NCBI GenBank assembly: GCA_002427755.1
Contig: DIYO01000001.1
Coordinates: 1,116,001-1,180,000 of the forward strand
DNA length: 64,000 bases
From: Roseivirga sp. UBA6052
GTDB taxonomy: Bacteria > Bacteroidota > Bacteroidia > Cytophagales > Cyclobacteriaceae
Direction of reading: 5' to 3'
A program made the translations under genes and the position numbers. The notes below the pieces were generated by a model. That model had not been told where the DNA came from, did no database searches, and was given only the letters and a program-made list of their open reading frames with translations. The stretch's first letter is position 1. Every line of letters starts with the position of its first letter. Of this stretch, positions 53,145 through 61,600 are shown piece after piece.

Positions 53145-53173
53145 AAAAAAAGCACCCTATTTGGGTGCTTTTT
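53145..53173 (-). terminator. Terminator downstream of tRNA-Cys
   Basis: On the reverse strand the stem AGCACCC with GGGTGCT, joined by a 5-base loop, is followed by a run of T (complement of 53145-53150). It follows the tRNA 3' end by 5 bases. Confidence 0.85.
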
Positions 53174-53177
53174 CATG

Positions 53178-53248
53178 AGGCGTTGAGCGGATTCGAACCG
53201 CTGTACAAGCTTTTGCAGAGCTCTGCCTAGCCACTCGGCCACAACGCC
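53178..53248 (-). tRNA. tRNA-Cys (anticodon GCA)
   Basis: The reverse strand folds into a cloverleaf. The acceptor stem is GGCGTTG/CAACGCC with discriminator T. The anticodon loop is CTGCAAA on stem GAGCT/AGCTT, so the anticodon is GCA. The T arm is AGCGG-TTCGAAT-CCGCT. The gene is 71 bases long and the CCA end is not encoded, which is usual in Bacteroidota. Confidence 0.96.
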
Positions 53249-53293
53249 ATTTTCTGTGTGCAAATCTATTATAATTCGCTTTCCAGACCAATA

Positions 53294-53332
53294 AAATAAA
53301 AAAAGAATGCACCCATTTAATGGATGCATTCT
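53294..53332 (-). terminator. Terminator of rpsA
   Basis: On the reverse strand the stem AGAATGCATCCA with TGGGTGCATTCT (one G-U pair) and loop TTAAA is followed by a long T-rich tract. It lies about 15 bases after the rpsA stop. Confidence 0.88.
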
Positions 53333-53345
53333 AATGGATTATATA

Positions 53346-55331
53346 TTATTCTGCTGACTCTTCGGCAGGAGCTTCTGCTTCTCCCTCAGCATCAGCTGCT
53401 TTCTTCTCAGCTGCTTTCTTAGCGTTAGCTTTCTTGGTATTGTCTTCCATCTGAGACTTTAATGCAGAAAGTGCATCAAGGTCACCTAAAGTAGATACCT
53501 CGTTGTCATTGTTGATCTGGCGAACTTTTGATTTCGCTTGACCTCCACCACTTGCTGGCTTCTTCTTAGCCACCGGCTTCTCAGGAGCACTGAAAGTGTA
53601 AGTGTGTGACAATACTATTCTTCTATCTTCTTTAGAGAATTCAACCACAACAAAATCTACAGTCTCGCCAACCTCAACTGAAGAACCATCTTCTTTCTTC
53701 AAGTTTTTGTTAGTGGCAATACCTTCTAAACCGTAAGGTAACTCAAGTGTAGCACCTTTATCGTTTTTAGAAACTACTGTAGACTTGTGAGTAGAACCTG
53801 GAGTGAATACAGTTTCGAAAGTATCCCAAGGATTCTCCTCTAATTGCTTATGGCCTAGCGCCAATCTTCTGTTCTCGATATCCAGCTCAAGTACTTGAAC
53901 TTCAAGCTCTTCACCTACTTTAACAAATTCAGAAGGGTGCTTGATTTTCTTAGTCCAAGAAAGATCAGAAACGTGTACCAAACCATCGATACCTTCTTCT
54001 AGCTCAATAAATAAACCGAAGTTCGTAAGGTTTCTAACAACACCAGTGTGGTTAGTACCTACAGCGTATTTGGTTAATACATCTTGCTTAGTCCAAGGAT
54101 CTTCAGTCAATTGCTTGATACCCAAAGACATTTTTCTTTCTTCTCTATCAAGCGTAAGCACAACTGCTTCTAGCTCATCTCCTACGCTGATAAAGTCTTG
54201 TGGATTTCTCAAGTGCTGAGACCAAGACATTTCAGATACGTGGATAAGACCTTCAACACCTGGGAATAGCTCTAGGAACGCACCGTAATCAGCAACATTC
54301 ACAATAGAACCTTTCACTTTAGAACCTACCTCTACAGTAGCTTCTAGTTGATCCCAAGGATGCTCAGTCAATTGCTTCATACCCAATGAGATTCTCTTCT
54401 TATCATCATCGAAGTCAAGAACAACCACGTTAACCTTATCATCAAGTTTAAGTACTTCTGACGGATCGTTGATTCTACCCCAAGAGATATCAGTAATGTG
54501 CAATAGACCATCAACGCCACCTAAATCGATGAATACACCAAAGTTGGTCATGTTCTTGATTACACCTTCTAGTACTTGACCTTTCTCTAGGTTCTCAAGG
54601 ATTTCAGCTTTTTGCTGCTCAAGATCCTTCTCGATCAATACTTTGTGTGATACTACAACGTTGTCGTTAGTGTAGTTGATTTTCACAACTTTCACTTCCA
54701 TTTTCTTACCTACAAACACATCGAAGTCTCTGATTGGCTTCACATCAATTTGTGAACCTGGTAAGAAAGACTCTACACCGTAGATATCTACAATAAGACC
54801 ACCTTTGGTTCTTCTCTTAACGAAACCTTCGATAACCTTATCATTTTCGCTAGCATCTTGGATAAGCTCCCAAGCTCTAACGATTTTTGCTTTTCTTCTT
54901 GAAAGAACAAGTTGACCTTGTGCGTTCTCTTGCTCCTCAATGTATACTTCAATTTGATCACCTACTTTAAGATCAGGAGTATCTCTGAATTCAGAAGAAC
55001 TTACCAATCCATCAGATTTGTAACCAATGTTTAATACAACATCTCTGTCGTTGATAGAAACTACAGTACCTTGAATTACTTTCTTCTCTTCAATTGTACT
55101 TAAAGTCTCTTCGTAGATTTTGGCTAAATCATCTCTTTCTGCTTGAGAGTAGCCTTCTCCAAATCCACCTGTTTCAAAAGCATCCCAATCGAACGCTTCT
55201 GGCTCGGCTGCTTTTACTTCTTCTTTAACTGGTGCTTCTGGAGTTTCAACAGCGGTTGCTGTTTCTGGAGTTTCTGTAGCAGTAGCTTGTGTTTCTTCTA
55301 CCTGCTCAGGAGTTTTGTTTTCTTCAGACAT
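53346..55331 (-). CDS. rpsA: 30S ribosomal protein S1
   Basis: S1 binds mRNA at the ribosome and helps initiation, which matters in Bacteroidota where Shine-Dalgarno sequences are weak. Six S1 RNA-binding repeats are visible; their typical lines are GVIKNMTNFGVFIDLGGVDG, GSIVNVADYGAFLELFPGVEG and GVVRNLTNFGLFIELEEGIDG, plus three more divergent ones. The N-terminus has an acidic, Glu/Ala/Pro-rich tail of about 60 residues, and the C-terminus a Lys/Ala/Glu-rich tail. Length is 661 residues, near the 557 of E. coli S1 plus these tails. Terminated by its own hairpin. Confidence 0.97.
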   Translation of the reverse strand: MSEENKTPEQVEETQATATETPETATAVETPEAPVKEEVKAAEPEAFDWDAFETGGFGEGYSQAERDDLAKIYEETLSTIEEKKVIQGTVVSINDRDVVLNIGYKSDGLVSSSEFRDTPDLKVGDQIEVYIEEQENAQGQLVLSRRKAKIVRAWELIQDASENDKVIEGFVKRRTKGGLIVDIYGVESFLPGSQIDVKPIRDFDVFVGKKMEVKVVKINYTNDNVVVSHKVLIEKDLEQQKAEILENLEKGQVLEGVIKNMTNFGVFIDLGGVDGLLHITDISWGRINDPSEVLKLDDKVNVVVLDFDDDKKRISLGMKQLTEHPWDQLEATVEVGSKVKGSIVNVADYGAFLELFPGVEGLIHVSEMSWSQHLRNPQDFISVGDELEAVVLTLDREERKMSLGIKQLTEDPWTKQDVLTKYAVGTNHTGVVRNLTNFGLFIELEEGIDGLVHVSDLSWTKKIKHPSEFVKVGEELEVQVLELDIENRRLALGHKQLEENPWDTFETVFTPGSTHKSTVVSKNDKGATLELPYGLEGIATNKNLKKEDGSSVEVGETVDFVVVEFSKEDRRIVLSHTYTFSAPEKPVAKKKPASGGGQAKSKVRQINNDNEVSTLGDLDALSALKSQMEDNTKKANAKKAAEKKAADAEGEAEAPAEESAE

Positions 55332-55355
55332 TTTTTTGCTCTGTCGTTACGATCC

Positions 55356-55371
55356 ATGCTCTGTAGAGCAT
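55356..55371 (-). promoter_or_regulatory. Hairpin in the rpsA leader
   Basis: A 6-base inverted repeat (ATGCTC/GAGCAT) with a TGTA loop lies 25 bases before the rpsA start. E. coli S1 is autoregulated through leader structure, so this may be a similar site, but that is only an analogy. Confidence 0.35.
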
Positions 55372-55443
55372 TTGAACATGGAACTTTAATTTTCAAAAAC
55401 CTTCTTGATTGCTCAAAAAAGCCGCTTTACTCAAAACGGACTG

Positions 55444-55451
55444 CAAAGGTA
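55444..55451 (-). promoter_or_regulatory. Candidate rpsA -7 box
   Basis: TACCTTTG on the reverse strand is an exact TAnnTTTG match and would give a leader of about 105 bases. The -33 TTTG is not visible at the usual distance. Confidence 0.4.
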
Positions 55452-55501
55452 GGGAATTTCTTGAGAAGTTAGAATATTGAATGCAGAAGTTAGAAGTCTA
55501 C

Positions 55502-55999
55502 TCAATTCAAACTCAAATACTTGAGCCAGTCTTTAGAAGTAAATCCACTAAAGTTTCTCACAAACATTACGTAGCTGGGTTTAAAAGGTGTTTGACTTAG
55601 AGACATCTCTGCTTCTTCCGGGGTTTTGTCTCCTTTTAAAGAGTTACACTTCTTGCAAGCAGTCGCTAGATTATCCCAGGTGGACTTCCCTCCTCTTGAT
55701 TTTGGAAGGACATGATCTAAGGTTAAGTCCTTTTTGCTTCCACAGTACAAGCATTCGTGACTATCCCGTTTGAATACATTTTGCCTAGTAAGCATCACAC
55801 TTTTAAATGGAATGTAGATATAGTCTTGTAAGCGAATAACAGAAGGTGTTGGGTAAGACTTATTGACTGTGCGCATCTGCATGCTTTCATCTTCATGTAC
55901 GAGCTCGGCTTTTTCCAAGTAAATCAAGAGAAATGCCCTTTCAGCTGAACACACGGAAATGGGACTGTAATCTTGATTCAAAACCAATACTCTTCTCAT
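55502..55999 (-). CDS. HNH endonuclease family protein
   Basis: The 165-residue protein has the HNH signature ECLYCGSKKDLTLDHVLPKSRGGKSTWDNLATACKKCNSLKGD with two CxxC zinc pairs and the catalytic His in LDHV. This small type is conserved in many bacteria as a single housekeeping gene of unknown target and is not linked to restriction or phage genes. It ends the tsaD operon, starting 1 base after the NlpC/P60 gene. Confidence 0.92.
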   Translation of the reverse strand: MRRVLVLNQDYSPISVCSAERAFLLIYLEKAELVHEDESMQMRTVNKSYPTPSVIRLQDYIYIPFKSVMLTRQNVFKRDSHECLYCGSKKDLTLDHVLPKSRGGKSTWDNLATACKKCNSLKGDKTPEEAEMSLSQTPFKPSYVMFVRNFSGFTSKDWLKYLSLN

Positions 56000-56000
56000 A

Positions 56001-56786
56001 TTACTTCAAGATGCGATTGATTTGATGTAAATGATGTGTATAGGCCTTTTGTTCGGCATTAAAAATTCCTTTTTCATCTAGGGTATCAATGCGCACTTTT
56101 CCCGAAGCATGAATGATTTGATGATTCTCTAGAACCATACCTACATGGTTCATTTTTCCCTCATGATTAGTAAAAAAGGCCAAGTCTCCAACCCTTGAAT
56201 CAGCCAACACAACGGCAACACCTTGTTTAATCTGTTGAGAGCTATCTCTGAGAAGTTTATGCCCACCAATTCTGTACACAACTTGGGTAAAGCCTGAGCA
56301 GTCTATACCAAATGGTGTTCTACCACCCCATAGATAAGGCGCATTCAAGTACTTTTCAGCAATAGCCACTAAGCTTGCGGCTCCTTGCTTCTGATGCAGA
56401 CTTTTAGAAGCACCGGTAAAAGCAACATGCTCCTCTTCTTTAAAAATTGGATTGTTCAATAATGGGAGAATGGCCCCTGAAGTGATATAATTGACTTGAT
56501 TGTTAAATAGGATCTTGGCGACTAGGTCAGTGCAAATCTTATACTCAGAATCATTAATCTGCTGAAAATACGCTTTAGAAATTTCATGATGCTGCTTGGC
56601 ATCAATCCATCCTCGATAATCATCAAAAGCATTTAGAATCTTAAACCACTTACCATTCTCCGATTTCTCAGTAACCGAATAGTGCTCTCCAAATAACAAC
56701 TGTGATACAAGTTCTGCCGAATCTTTGGCCTGAGCCCTAATAGGGATTATACTCAATCGACTAACTCCGTATCCTATTGCATCCAT
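56001..56786 (-). CDS. NlpC/P60 family peptidase with SH3-like domain
   Basis: The N-terminal half has an SH3b-like pattern (SIIPIRAQAKDSAELVSQLLFGEHYSV..WFKILNAFDDYRGWID). The C-terminal C40 peptidase has catalytic Cys in GGRTPFGIDCSGFTQVVYRIGG and His in NHVGMVLENHQIIHASG. Such enzymes cut gamma-D-Glu-diaminopimelate bonds in peptidoglycan. No signal peptide is apparent, so it may act on recycled muropeptides in the cytosol. It lies 2 bases after smpB. Confidence 0.92.
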   Translation of the reverse strand: MDAIGYGVSRLSIIPIRAQAKDSAELVSQLLFGEHYSVTEKSENGKWFKILNAFDDYRGWIDAKQHHEISKAYFQQINDSEYKICTDLVAKILFNNQVNYITSGAILPLLNNPIFKEEEHVAFTGASKSLHQKQGAASLVAIAEKYLNAPYLWGGRTPFGIDCSGFTQVVYRIGGHKLLRDSSQQIKQGVAVVLADSRVGDLAFFTNHEGKMNHVGMVLENHQIIHASGKVRIDTLDEKGIFNAEQKAYTHHLHQINRILK

Positions 56787-56788
56787 AT

Positions 56789-57256
56789 TTATAAGCGCAT
56801 TCGTTCTAAATCTCTCTTAACGTCCTTTTCTTTAATCGAGTCTCTTTTATCGTGAAGCTTTTTACCTCTGGCCAAAGCGATATCAACTTTAGCAAAGCCT
56901 CTATCGGTAATAAAAATTCTGGTAGGCACTATGCTCAAGCCTTTTTCCTTAGACTTCTCTTCTAACTTCTTCAATTCTCTTTTATTGAGCAATAGTTTTC
57001 TTTCTCTAGTGGTCTCATGATTATAATGAGTACCCTGAGCGTATTGAGAAATATGGAGCTGTTTCAAATAGAGTTCGTTTTTTCGGAAGTAGCAGTAAGC
57101 ATCTGCAAAATCTACTTTAGATTCTCTAATCGATTTAATTTCAGTACCCATCAATTGAATACCCGCTGTATACTTATCCAAAAACTCGTATTCAAAACCG
57201 GCTCTCCTATTTTTGAGATTTACCGTTTTTGCAAACCGCTCTTTATTCTTTGCCAT
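56789..57256 (-). CDS. smpB: SsrA-binding protein
   Basis: SmpB binds tmRNA and brings it to stalled ribosomes. Motifs are NLKNRRAGFEYEFLDKYTAGIQLMGTEIKSIRESKVDFADAYC and the C-terminal basic tail KKLHDKRDSIKEKDVKRDLERM. Length (155 residues) is typical. The tmRNA gene is not in this window. Adjacent genes on both sides are packed without gaps. Confidence 0.97.
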   Translation of the reverse strand: MAKNKERFAKTVNLKNRRAGFEYEFLDKYTAGIQLMGTEIKSIRESKVDFADAYCYFRKNELYLKQLHISQYAQGTHYNHETTRERKLLLNKRELKKLEEKSKEKGLSIVPTRIFITDRGFAKVDIALARGKKLHDKRDSIKEKDVKRDLERMRL

Positions 57257-57652
57257 CTAATTCTTTAAACTACTGAAAATCTGACTGATCTTCTCCTTCT
57301 TCAATACTTTCTGGCCTGTTAAACCAGAAGCTACTTTCCTTTCACCCACTTTAACATAAACATCGCACAGAAGTTCATTTACCTCAAACGATCGAAAAAC
57401 CGCCTTCACCTGTACCCTATCACCAATAAAAGCAGGTGCATGATGCTCTATTTCCAATCGAGTGCCAACACCTTCTTCATCAGGATCAATCATATCTAAA
57501 ACGAATAATCTAGATGACCATTCCATTTCTTTGCCCAACTTAAATGTGCTACATACTTCATGAACTAAACCCGATTCGAACTTTGCCACATCTGATTTAC
57601 CAACTTCAAATTCATGAAGCTTGATATCTCCTCTCTTAAATGGATTCTTCAT
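57257..57652 (-). CDS. Hotdog-fold thioesterase-like protein
   Basis: The 131-residue sequence matches the fluoroacetyl-CoA thioesterase (FlK)-like hotdog pattern: a long helix region at FESGLVHEVCSTFKLGKEMEWSSRLFVLDMI, then EGVGTRLEIEHHAPAFIGDRVQVKAVFRSFEVNELLCDVYV. The activity is unproven, and the substrate may be an acyl-CoA. It lies between tsaD and smpB with no spacer on either side. Confidence 0.78.
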   Translation of the reverse strand: MKNPFKRGDIKLHEFEVGKSDVAKFESGLVHEVCSTFKLGKEMEWSSRLFVLDMIDPDEEGVGTRLEIEHHAPAFIGDRVQVKAVFRSFEVNELLCDVYVKVGERKVASGLTGQKVLKKEKISQIFSSLKN

Positions 57653-58666
57653 TTAGATTTTCATTCTTGGCATAGCACTCACTGACTGATCAACGAACTC
57701 CTTCTGTTCATATTTATAATGAGCAGCCATGGCAATCATGCCGGCATTATCGGTGCAAAACTCAAAGTCAGGAATAAAGACTTTCCACTGTAAAGAGGCA
57801 GCAAGTTCGTTCAATCTATTCCTCAAACCTGAATTGGCTGATACGCCCCCAGCAATTGCAATTTGATTAATACCTAGTTCTTTGGATGCTTTCATCAATT
57901 TCTTCATCAACATATCAATCAATGCTTTTTGAATGCTTGCTGCTAAGTCATTCTTATTCTCTTCAATAAACTCCGGGTTATTCTTTAATTGATCTCTTAA
58001 GAAATAGAGCACTGAAGTTTTTAATCCACTAAAAGAGAAATTGTAACCTTCCATATCTGATTTTGAGAACTGGAATTTATTTGGGTCACCAGATTGGGCC
58101 AGCTTGTCTAATAAAGGACCTCCAGGGTAACCAAGCCCTAGCATCTTGGCCGTCTTATCAAAAGCCTCACCAACGGCATCGTCAATCGTTTCGCCAATCA
58201 CCTCCATATCCAAATAGTTGTTCACTTTAACGATTTGGGTGTGCCCTCCACTCACCGTTAGGCATAAAAAAGGAAAATCGGGTTTCGGATCATCTATAAA
58301 ATGAGCCAGCACATGCGCCTGCATATGGTTCACTTCGATCAAAGGAATATCTAAAGCCAGCGCCATTGATTTAGCAAAAGAAGTTCCTACCAACAAAGCC
58401 CCCATAAGACCTGGACCTCTGGTAAATGCTATGGCGTCTAAATCCTTAAAATCTATGGCAGCATTTTTGAGTGCTTCATCTACAACTGGGACGATATTCT
58501 GCTGGTGTGCACGACTCGCTAATTCAGGCACAACACCACCATAATTTTCATGTACTGATTGCGTTGCGATTATATTATTAAGTATTTTGCCGTTAGCAGC
58601 CACCGATGCTGAAGTTTCGTCACAGGATGATTCTATGGCTAATATTTTGACGTGAGAAGCAGGCAT
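57653..58666 (-). CDS. tsaD: tRNA N6-threonylcarbamoyladenosine transferase
   Basis: TsaD transfers threonylcarbamoyl to A37 of tRNAs that read ANN codons. The metal-binding HMQAHVLAHF (H-x3-H), the ASKGH-family nucleotide motifs SGGHTQIVK and AIAGGVSANSGLRNRL are present, along with ESSCDETSASV at the start. Length is 337 residues from the ATG at 58666; a TTG at 58678 would add four residues. It begins a compact operon with the hotdog, smpB, NlpC and HNH genes. Its first base is shared with the divergent tamB start. Confidence 0.97.
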   Translation of the reverse strand: MPASHVKILAIESSCDETSASVAANGKILNNIIATQSVHENYGGVVPELASRAHQQNIVPVVDEALKNAAIDFKDLDAIAFTRGPGLMGALLVGTSFAKSMALALDIPLIEVNHMQAHVLAHFIDDPKPDFPFLCLTVSGGHTQIVKVNNYLDMEVIGETIDDAVGEAFDKTAKMLGLGYPGGPLLDKLAQSGDPNKFQFSKSDMEGYNFSFSGLKTSVLYFLRDQLKNNPEFIEENKNDLAASIQKALIDMLMKKLMKASKELGINQIAIAGGVSANSGLRNRLNELAASLQWKVFIPDFEFCTDNAGMIAMAAHYKYEQKEFVDQSVSAMPRMKI

Positions 58667-61600
58667 TGAACGAGACAATTAAAAGATCGCAAGTTATCAA
58701 AAAACGGATTGTTAAGACAATCTTCTGGACACTCCTCACCCCTTTTCTCTTACTGGCTCTAATTGCAGGTTTAATACACCTTCCTCCCATACAGAATTAT
58801 ATCAGCGATGAATTGACCGAATATCTCACAGAAGGAACAGGTTACGAAACCAATATAGACTACATTAACATCAGGTGGTTCAATGCCGTATCAATCGATG
58901 GACTGAGCATATATGACCAAGCCAATAATGAAATGATTGGAGTGAGCGAAGTAGTTCTCACCTTTAGGCTCACAGAACTGATTGGCAAAAAAGACATCCA
59001 AACCAAAGAAGCATGGGTAAATGGAGCAGATGTTAACCTAAGAACACTGAATGATAGCTTACCAGGATTGAATATTGATGATTGGGCAATTCAGATTGCC
59101 AAACTCACTGCGAGCGAAACAGTAGACCCTGACTTTGAACCTGCGGCTTTTAGCATAGACCAAATTTCACTTAGAGATTCAAGGTTTAGTTTATCAGATA
59201 GCCGAAGAGACAGTATAAGTGAAGGCTTAGACTACAACCATTTCCAACTCATAGATGTAGAGGCAGATCTCTTGAACATGGTGGCCGTGGCTGACACATT
59301 TCAAGTAGACATTAAATATCTCACTGCCATGGATAGTGCTTCTGGCTTTAAAGTGGATAAGCTGGAGACCTTCTTTAGAAATTCTAGACAGGGCATGTCA
59401 TTCTTTGATCTTGATCTGCAAGCCGGAGATACGCGAATAACAAACGAAGTGGTTTTCAACCATGATAGACCGCAACAAATGGGCTATTTCGTGGACAGCA
59501 TTTATGTTGAAGCCAACTTTGAAGGCACCACAATAGATACTAAAACGCTCAGCTACTTTGCTCCAGAACTGAAATCTTATGATGAAAAAGTAAGGATTGA
59601 AGGTTTCTTTGAAGGTACGGTGACCAACTTTTTTAGTGATAATTTTCAGATTGACTTTGGGAACAATAGTTCACTCAAAGGACAATTAGAGATTGAAGGG
59701 CTACCTAATGTCGACCAAACCTTGTTCGACATTACATTAATAGAATCTTTATTAGACATTCGAGATCTTGAGAAATATGTTGATGACAACTCCTATCAAA
59801 TCGCGAGTAAACTAGGTCAAATCGAGATGTCTGCTCAATTTGATGGACTTGTTAATGACTTTGTAAGCGATGGAGATTTTAAAACCTCCTTAGGCAACTT
59901 GACGACAAACACTCAAATCACAGTCTTTCCCGATATCCTACCTTCATACAGTGGGTCCCTTGAAACTGAAGATTTCAACCTGGGAGAATTTGCAGACCTC
60001 CCTCTTTTTGGACTCATAGACCTTAATGGTAGAATTGATGGAGAGGGCTTTCTTCTGCAAAACGCTGATTTTAATCTCGATGCAAGTATCAGCCGGGTTA
60101 CAATTAATGATTACGACTACGTTGGAATTGAAACCAATGGCGACTTTGCTGAATCTTTCTTTTCAGGTCAGTTAAGTGTAAATGACCCGAACCTAAACCT
60201 CCTTGCTATTGGCTCGGTAGATTTAAGAGAAGACAATAGGCTTTTCAATGTAGCTGGGCGCCTAGATACTGCCCGATTAGATTTACTCAATCTTGTGGAA
60301 AACGAAATCTCATTGGCCTCAACGTTCAATGTTGATTTTAGAGGTTTAGCCTTAGATAGCCTTATAGGTAAAATTGACCTGACTGATACGTATTTCAAAT
60401 ACCTAGAAAATGATATCAGCTTCGATAGTCTCAATCTAAACTCCAATCGTATTGGAGACAGTCGGAGCTTAGACTTCGTTTCAGACTTGGCTGTCGCAAA
60501 ACTTGAAGGCGATTTCGAATTCTCTACTCTACTGAGCGAAATTGAAAGTTTAAATGAACAGTATCGCTTAGTCTTTTCGAGTCAATCGGCCGCAGTTGAG
60601 GAGTATCTCACTGAAAACCCACCTGTGGAGGAGCAATTCAACATTGCTTATTCGGTTGAAATGCCTGACATAAGTCCATTCCTGCAGCTATTCGATTCAA
60701 CACTCTATATATCTCAAAACTCCACAATTGAAGGTCGTTTTAGTAATCAAAATTCAGAAGACTTTAGCTTCATATTCGATTCTGATACGTTCAAGATCGC
60801 CAATATCACCTTTCTGAATAATGATCTTATACTAAATGCAAACAGCTTAAGAAAGGCCGATGAACTTTTAACTCTTGGTTATTTATATTCTGAAAAGCAG
60901 TTTTTTGCCAACTCTACAGAAACAAACAATCTGACTTTTGAGGGCGTCTGGGATGGTAAGCATATAGATTTAAAGCAAACATTGGGTCAAGAAAGCACAG
61001 GGAATTATGCAGAGATAGGTGCCTCCATAGACTTCTTCCCTAATAAGACTGAGCTTCGATTCGAAGATTCTAATCTTTTAGCATTAGGGGAAGAATGGTT
61101 GATTTCCGAAGAGAACGTAATCGTGTTTGGAGAAAACCGAATTGACATTGAGAACCTTAACATTTTCAATAAAGATCAATCGATATCCTTCGATGGTGAG
61201 ATTGCTGTTTTGAAAGACAGTGCCAAAACCTTAGGCATAGAGTTTAATGGTGTTGAGGTAGCGAATCTAAATAGCTTCACAAGTCAAGAGTATACAGGAA
61301 CTTTAAATGGATCTCTTAAAGCTCAAAATCTCTATTACAGCCCATTGCTATTTGGTAACCTCAACTTAGCCGATCTCAAAATCAATAACTTCTTGGTGGG
61401 TGATTTGTCAGGTGATTTAAACTGGAATGATTTAGCGAGGCGATTTGATCTCAACTTTAATGTAAACAGACTAGGTAAAAGAATCATTGATCTCAATGGT
61501 GAATTCTATCCTCGAGCCAAAGAACAACTCGATCTTAACCTTAGACTGAATGAAGCCAACATTAATATTGCCGAACCTTATATAGATGACTATTTCAGTG

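Noticed and set aside
53078..53329. An 83-codon reverse frame
   Set aside because: It runs through the tRNA-Cys gene and two terminators and has no sensible protein features.
55502..55999. HNH protein as part of a restriction or defence system
   Set aside because: It is packed in a housekeeping operon with smpB and tsaD, and no methyltransferase or other defence gene is near.
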